From Aureivirga marina (lineage in GTDB: Bacteria > Bacteroidota > Bacteroidia > Flavobacteriales > Flavobacteriaceae): DNA of 64,000 nucleotides. Shown piece after piece: positions 61,787-64,000 of the stretch. A program made the translations under genes and the position numbers. Each line of letters opens with the position of its first letter. Positions within the stretch are counted from its first letter, which is position 1. The stretch spans positions 372,001-436,000 of the forward strand of contig NZ_JADPIB010000004.1 in the NCBI RefSeq assembly GCF_015767265.1. Direction: 5' to 3'. The notes beneath the pieces are model-generated. The model worked only from the letters and a program-made list of their open reading frames with translations, made no database searches and was not told the DNA's origin.

Positions 61787-62476
61787 ATGATTACAATAAA
61801 AAAATTGCATAAATCTTATCCAATTGGAAAAGATTTTTTACATGTTTTGAAAGGGATTGATTTAGAAGTTAAAGAAGGAGAGTTTGTATCAATCATGGGT
61901 TCTTCTGGTTCTGGAAAATCTACTTTACTTAACATTTTAGGACTTTTAGATGTTCATGATAAAGGTGAATATTATCTAAACGGACAATTGATTCATGATC
62001 TTGATGAAAGAAAAGCTGCAATTTTACGTAATAAATTTTTGGGATTTGTTTTTCAATCGTTTAACTTAATATCTTATAAAACAGCTGTCGAAAATGTTGC
62101 TTTACCACTTTACTATAAAGGTTTAGGTAGAAAGGAAAGACATGAGAAAGCTTTAGAATATTTAGATAAGGTTGGATTAAAAGAATGGGCAAATCATTTA
62201 CCAAATGAATTATCAGGAGGACAAAAGCAGCGTGTTGCAATTGCGAGAGCGTTAGTTACAGAACCAAAAGTAATTTTAGCAGATGAGCCAACAGGAGCTT
62301 TAGATTCGGCGACATCTGATACGGTGATGGAAATATTGAGAGATATCAATAATGAAGGAATGACAATCGTGGTAATTACACATGAGGAAGATATTGCTGA
62401 AATGACAGATAGAATTGTGCGATTGAAAGACGGAATTATTACAAGTGACGAAAGAACAAACCAAAAAGTGAAATAA
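61787..62476 (+). CDS. MacB/LolD-type ABC transporter ATP-binding protein
   Basis: 229 aa. Walker [10 protein letters not shown] near 37-45, Q-loop F-V-F-Q-S-F-N-L, signature L-S-G-G-Q-K-Q-R near 144-151, Walker [13 protein letters not shown] near 163-174, T-H-E switch. Energises the FtsX-like permeases encoded just downstream (1 bp gap), a mechanotransmission exporter of the MacB kind. Confidence 0.93.
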   Translation: MITIKKLHKSYPIGKDFLHVLKGIDLEVKEGEFVSIMGSSGSGKSTLLNILGLLDVHDKGEYYLNGQLIHDLDERKAAILRNKFLGFVFQSFNLISYKTAVENVALPLYYKGLGRKERHEKALEYLDKVGLKEWANHLPNELSGGQKQRVAIARALVTEPKVILADEPTGALDSATSDTVMEILRDINNEGMTIVVITHEEDIAEMTDRIVRLKDGIITSDERTNQKVK

Positions 62477-62477
62477 C

Positions 62478-63710
62478 ATGTTTGATATAGATCGTTGGAA
62501 CGAAATTTTTCAAACCATTAGAAAAAATAAACTAAGAACATTTTTGTCTGGTTTTACCATTACATTTGCCATACTGTTATTTACTATTTTACTTGCAATG
62601 GGAAATGGTTTGAAAAACAGTTTTACTTCCGCATTTAGAGATAATGCTGAAAATGCGATCTATATTTTCCCAGGTGTAACTTCTCGTTCTTATCAAGGTT
62701 TGCCAATTGGTAGAGAAGTACAAATGGAAACAAAAGATTTTAACTATATCGTTCAATCTTATAAAAATCAAATACAATATGCAACTGCTGTTGTAAATAA
62801 AAATGTCCAAGCTACTTTCGGACGTGAAACGAGTTCTTATAGCTTAAGAGCCGTGCATCCTCAAGAACAATTTATTGAAATAGTACATATTATTAATGGG
62901 AGATATATCAACGATTTAGATATTAAAAACCATACTAAAGTAATTGTCATTGGGAATTTAGTTCGAGATGATTTGTTTCCTAAAGGTGTAAATCCAATCG
63001 GAAAATATATTAACTTAGATAATATCATGTATAAAGTTGTTGGAGTATATAATAGTGATGGTGGTGATCGTGATAAAAGAATTATTTATATGCCAATTAC
63101 AACAGCTCAAAAATTATATGGAAATAATCAAGATATTGATCGAATTAATTTGACATATAATTTAAACATGACTTTTAATCAAGCGATTGATTTTGGTACT
63201 GAATTAGGAAGTAAATTAAGAGAAAGATTAAAAGTGGCACCAAATGATCAATCTGCAATTTTTGTACAAAATTTCGCAGAAGATGCAAAAGCGAGTAATC
63301 AAGTGTATGCTACATTGGTTTTTGTGGTAATTTTTATTGGTTCAGGAACTTTAATTGCCGGAATTGTAGGAATTAGTAATATCATGGTTTATATCGTAAA
63401 AGAGAGAACCAAAGAATTTGGAATTAGAAAAGCACTAGGAGCAACTCCTAGATCAATTATAGGAATGGTTTTATTCGAAGCATTTTTTATAACAGCAATT
63501 GCAGGTTATATTGGATTAGTCCTCGGAATGTTTATTATAAATTGGATGCGAAAACCATTAGAAGAATATTTTATTAAAAATCCGAGTGTAGATAACACAA
63601 CGATTTTTGCAGCAACAATTGTATTAATTATCGCAGGAGTTTTTGCAGGTTATTTACCAGCAAGAAAAGCAGCTAAAATTAAACCAATAGTAGCATTAAG
63701 ACACGATTAA
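62478..63710 (+). CDS. MacB-type ABC transporter permease 1
   Basis: 410 aa. TM1 near 23-42, a large periplasmic MacB_PCD domain (about 45-270), then the FtsX domain with three TM helices (about 280-400) ending R-K-A-A-K-I-K-P-I-V-A-L-R. Exports a peptide, antibiotic or lipoprotein-related substrate; not assignable. No periplasmic adaptor is seen inside the window; it may follow the second permease. Confidence 0.92.
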   Translation: MFDIDRWNEIFQTIRKNKLRTFLSGFTITFAILLFTILLAMGNGLKNSFTSAFRDNAENAIYIFPGVTSRSYQGLPIGREVQMETKDFNYIVQSYKNQIQYATAVVNKNVQATFGRETSSYSLRAVHPQEQFIEIVHIINGRYINDLDIKNHTKVIVIGNLVRDDLFPKGVNPIGKYINLDNIMYKVVGVYNSDGGDRDKRIIYMPITTAQKLYGNNQDIDRINLTYNLNMTFNQAIDFGTELGSKLRERLKVAPNDQSAIFVQNFAEDAKASNQVYATLVFVVIFIGSGTLIAGIVGISNIMVYIVKERTKEFGIRKALGATPRSIIGMVLFEAFFITAIAGYIGLVLGMFIINWMRKPLEEYFIKNPSVDNTTIFAATIVLIIAGVFAGYLPARKAAKIKPIVALRHD

Positions 63711-63712
63711 TT

Positions 63713-64000
63713 ATGGTAAAGAACGTTTTTGATAAAGATACTTGGCAAGAAATCTTTGAGGTTTTACGAAAGAATAAATTTCGTACAGCTGTTACGATGC
63801 TTGGAGTATTTTGGGGTGTTTTCTTATTGGTTTCTCTTCTAGGAGCTGCTCGTGGTTTAAAAAATAAATTTGATCAAGAGCTTGGTGATTTCGCAACCAA
63901 TAGTGTTTTTATTTGGGCGCAAACAACAAGTAAACCTTTTAAAGGTTTTCAAAAAGGAAGGCCAATTACTCTAAATTTGAAAGATGTAGATATTGTAAAA
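63713..64000 (+). CDS. MacB-type ABC transporter permease 2 (cut by window end)
   Basis: 96 codons from the ATG at 63713 to the window edge, open throughout. Opens M-V-K-N-V-F-D-K-D-T-W-Q-E-I-F-E-V-L-R-K, then TM1 (L-G-V-F-W-G-V-F-L-L-V), the same layout as permease 1. Two successive MacB permeases with one ATPase suggest a heterodimeric pump. Confidence 0.85.
   Translation, partial: MVKNVFDKDTWQEIFEVLRKNKFRTAVTMLGVFWGVFLLVSLLGAARGLKNKFDQELGDFATNSVFIWAQTTSKPFKGFQKGRPITLNLKDVDIVK

Noticed and set aside
1-64000. CRISPR arrays, rRNA operons, complete tRNAs, transposases or prophage genes
   Set aside because: No regularly spaced direct repeats, no conserved rRNA or full cloverleaf sequences, and no transposase, integrase or phage structural motifs were seen in either strand.

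Overview
The window comes from a low-G+C, AT-rich genome of the phylum Bacteroidota, most likely family Flavobacteriaceae. The evidence is: TonB-dependent receptor with a carboxypeptidase-regulatory N-terminus, two secreted proteins ending in type IX secretion (T9SS) type-A sorting domains, lipoproteins with acidic residues after the lipobox Cys, DUF5916, DUF4876 and DUF6850 families, a 2TM-domain LytS-like kinase, malate:quinone oxidoreductase, and several promoters with the Bacteroidota -7 box TAnnTTTG. I see no rRNA, complete tRNA, CRISPR array, transposase or prophage. I do not assign a genus.

Layout. (1) 1-3.9 kb: the end of a periplasmic adaptor and a complete RND pump of the CzcA/CusA type. 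(2) 3.9-13.7 kb: a repeat-rich gap, then a type I restriction-modification locus hsdM-hsdS-[NYN RNase-like]-[PIN DUF4935]-hsdR-[GIY-YIG/DUF4357]. Two predicted RNases lie between the specificity and restriction subunits. Palindromic interspersed repeats bracket hsdM, and a tRNA-like fragment and a gene remnant lie inside the locus. (3) 13.9-22.9 kb: mixed housekeeping genes, including an MdaB quinone reductase with an AraC regulator, a large Cys/Met-type PLP enzyme, an HrgA-like protein (a family linked to restriction loci) with a membrane partner, and mqo. (4) 23.4-30.2 kb: a four-gene envelope operon (TonB receptor, DUF4876 lipoprotein, DUF6850 barrel, di-haem cytochrome c peroxidase). (5) 30.3-34.3 kb: acyl-ACP thioesterase, a T9SS-exported beta-helix protein, a PH-like protein and a cyclase-family hydrolase. 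(6) 34.8-42.3 kb: an HcnABC-like three-subunit flavin/iron-sulfur dehydrogenase, a FetAB-type metal exporter, and a FecCD/FecE-type uptake permease and ATPase. (7) 42.3-54.8 kb: SRPBCC proteins, an exported deaminase-like protein, a polysaccharide-lyase-like lipoprotein with a near-identical internal duplication, an M28 peptidase, an exported DinB-like protein, an L-domain T9SS protein, a LytS-type kinase with 2TM partner, cysteine synthase and small proteins. (8) 54.9-64 kb: a DUF5916 outer-membrane protein, a MepA-like LAS-type peptidase divergent from a bactofilin-like operon whose first gene looks frameshifted, a DCC thiol oxidoreductase, and a MacB-type ABC exporter running off the end.

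Most worth following up: the RNase insertion in the type I RM locus (arranged like the E. coli prr anticodon-nuclease locus), the HcnABC-like operon, the TonB/DUF4876/DUF6850/peroxidase operon, and the peptidase/bactofilin divergent pair. All functions are inferred by reading motifs; no database search was run.
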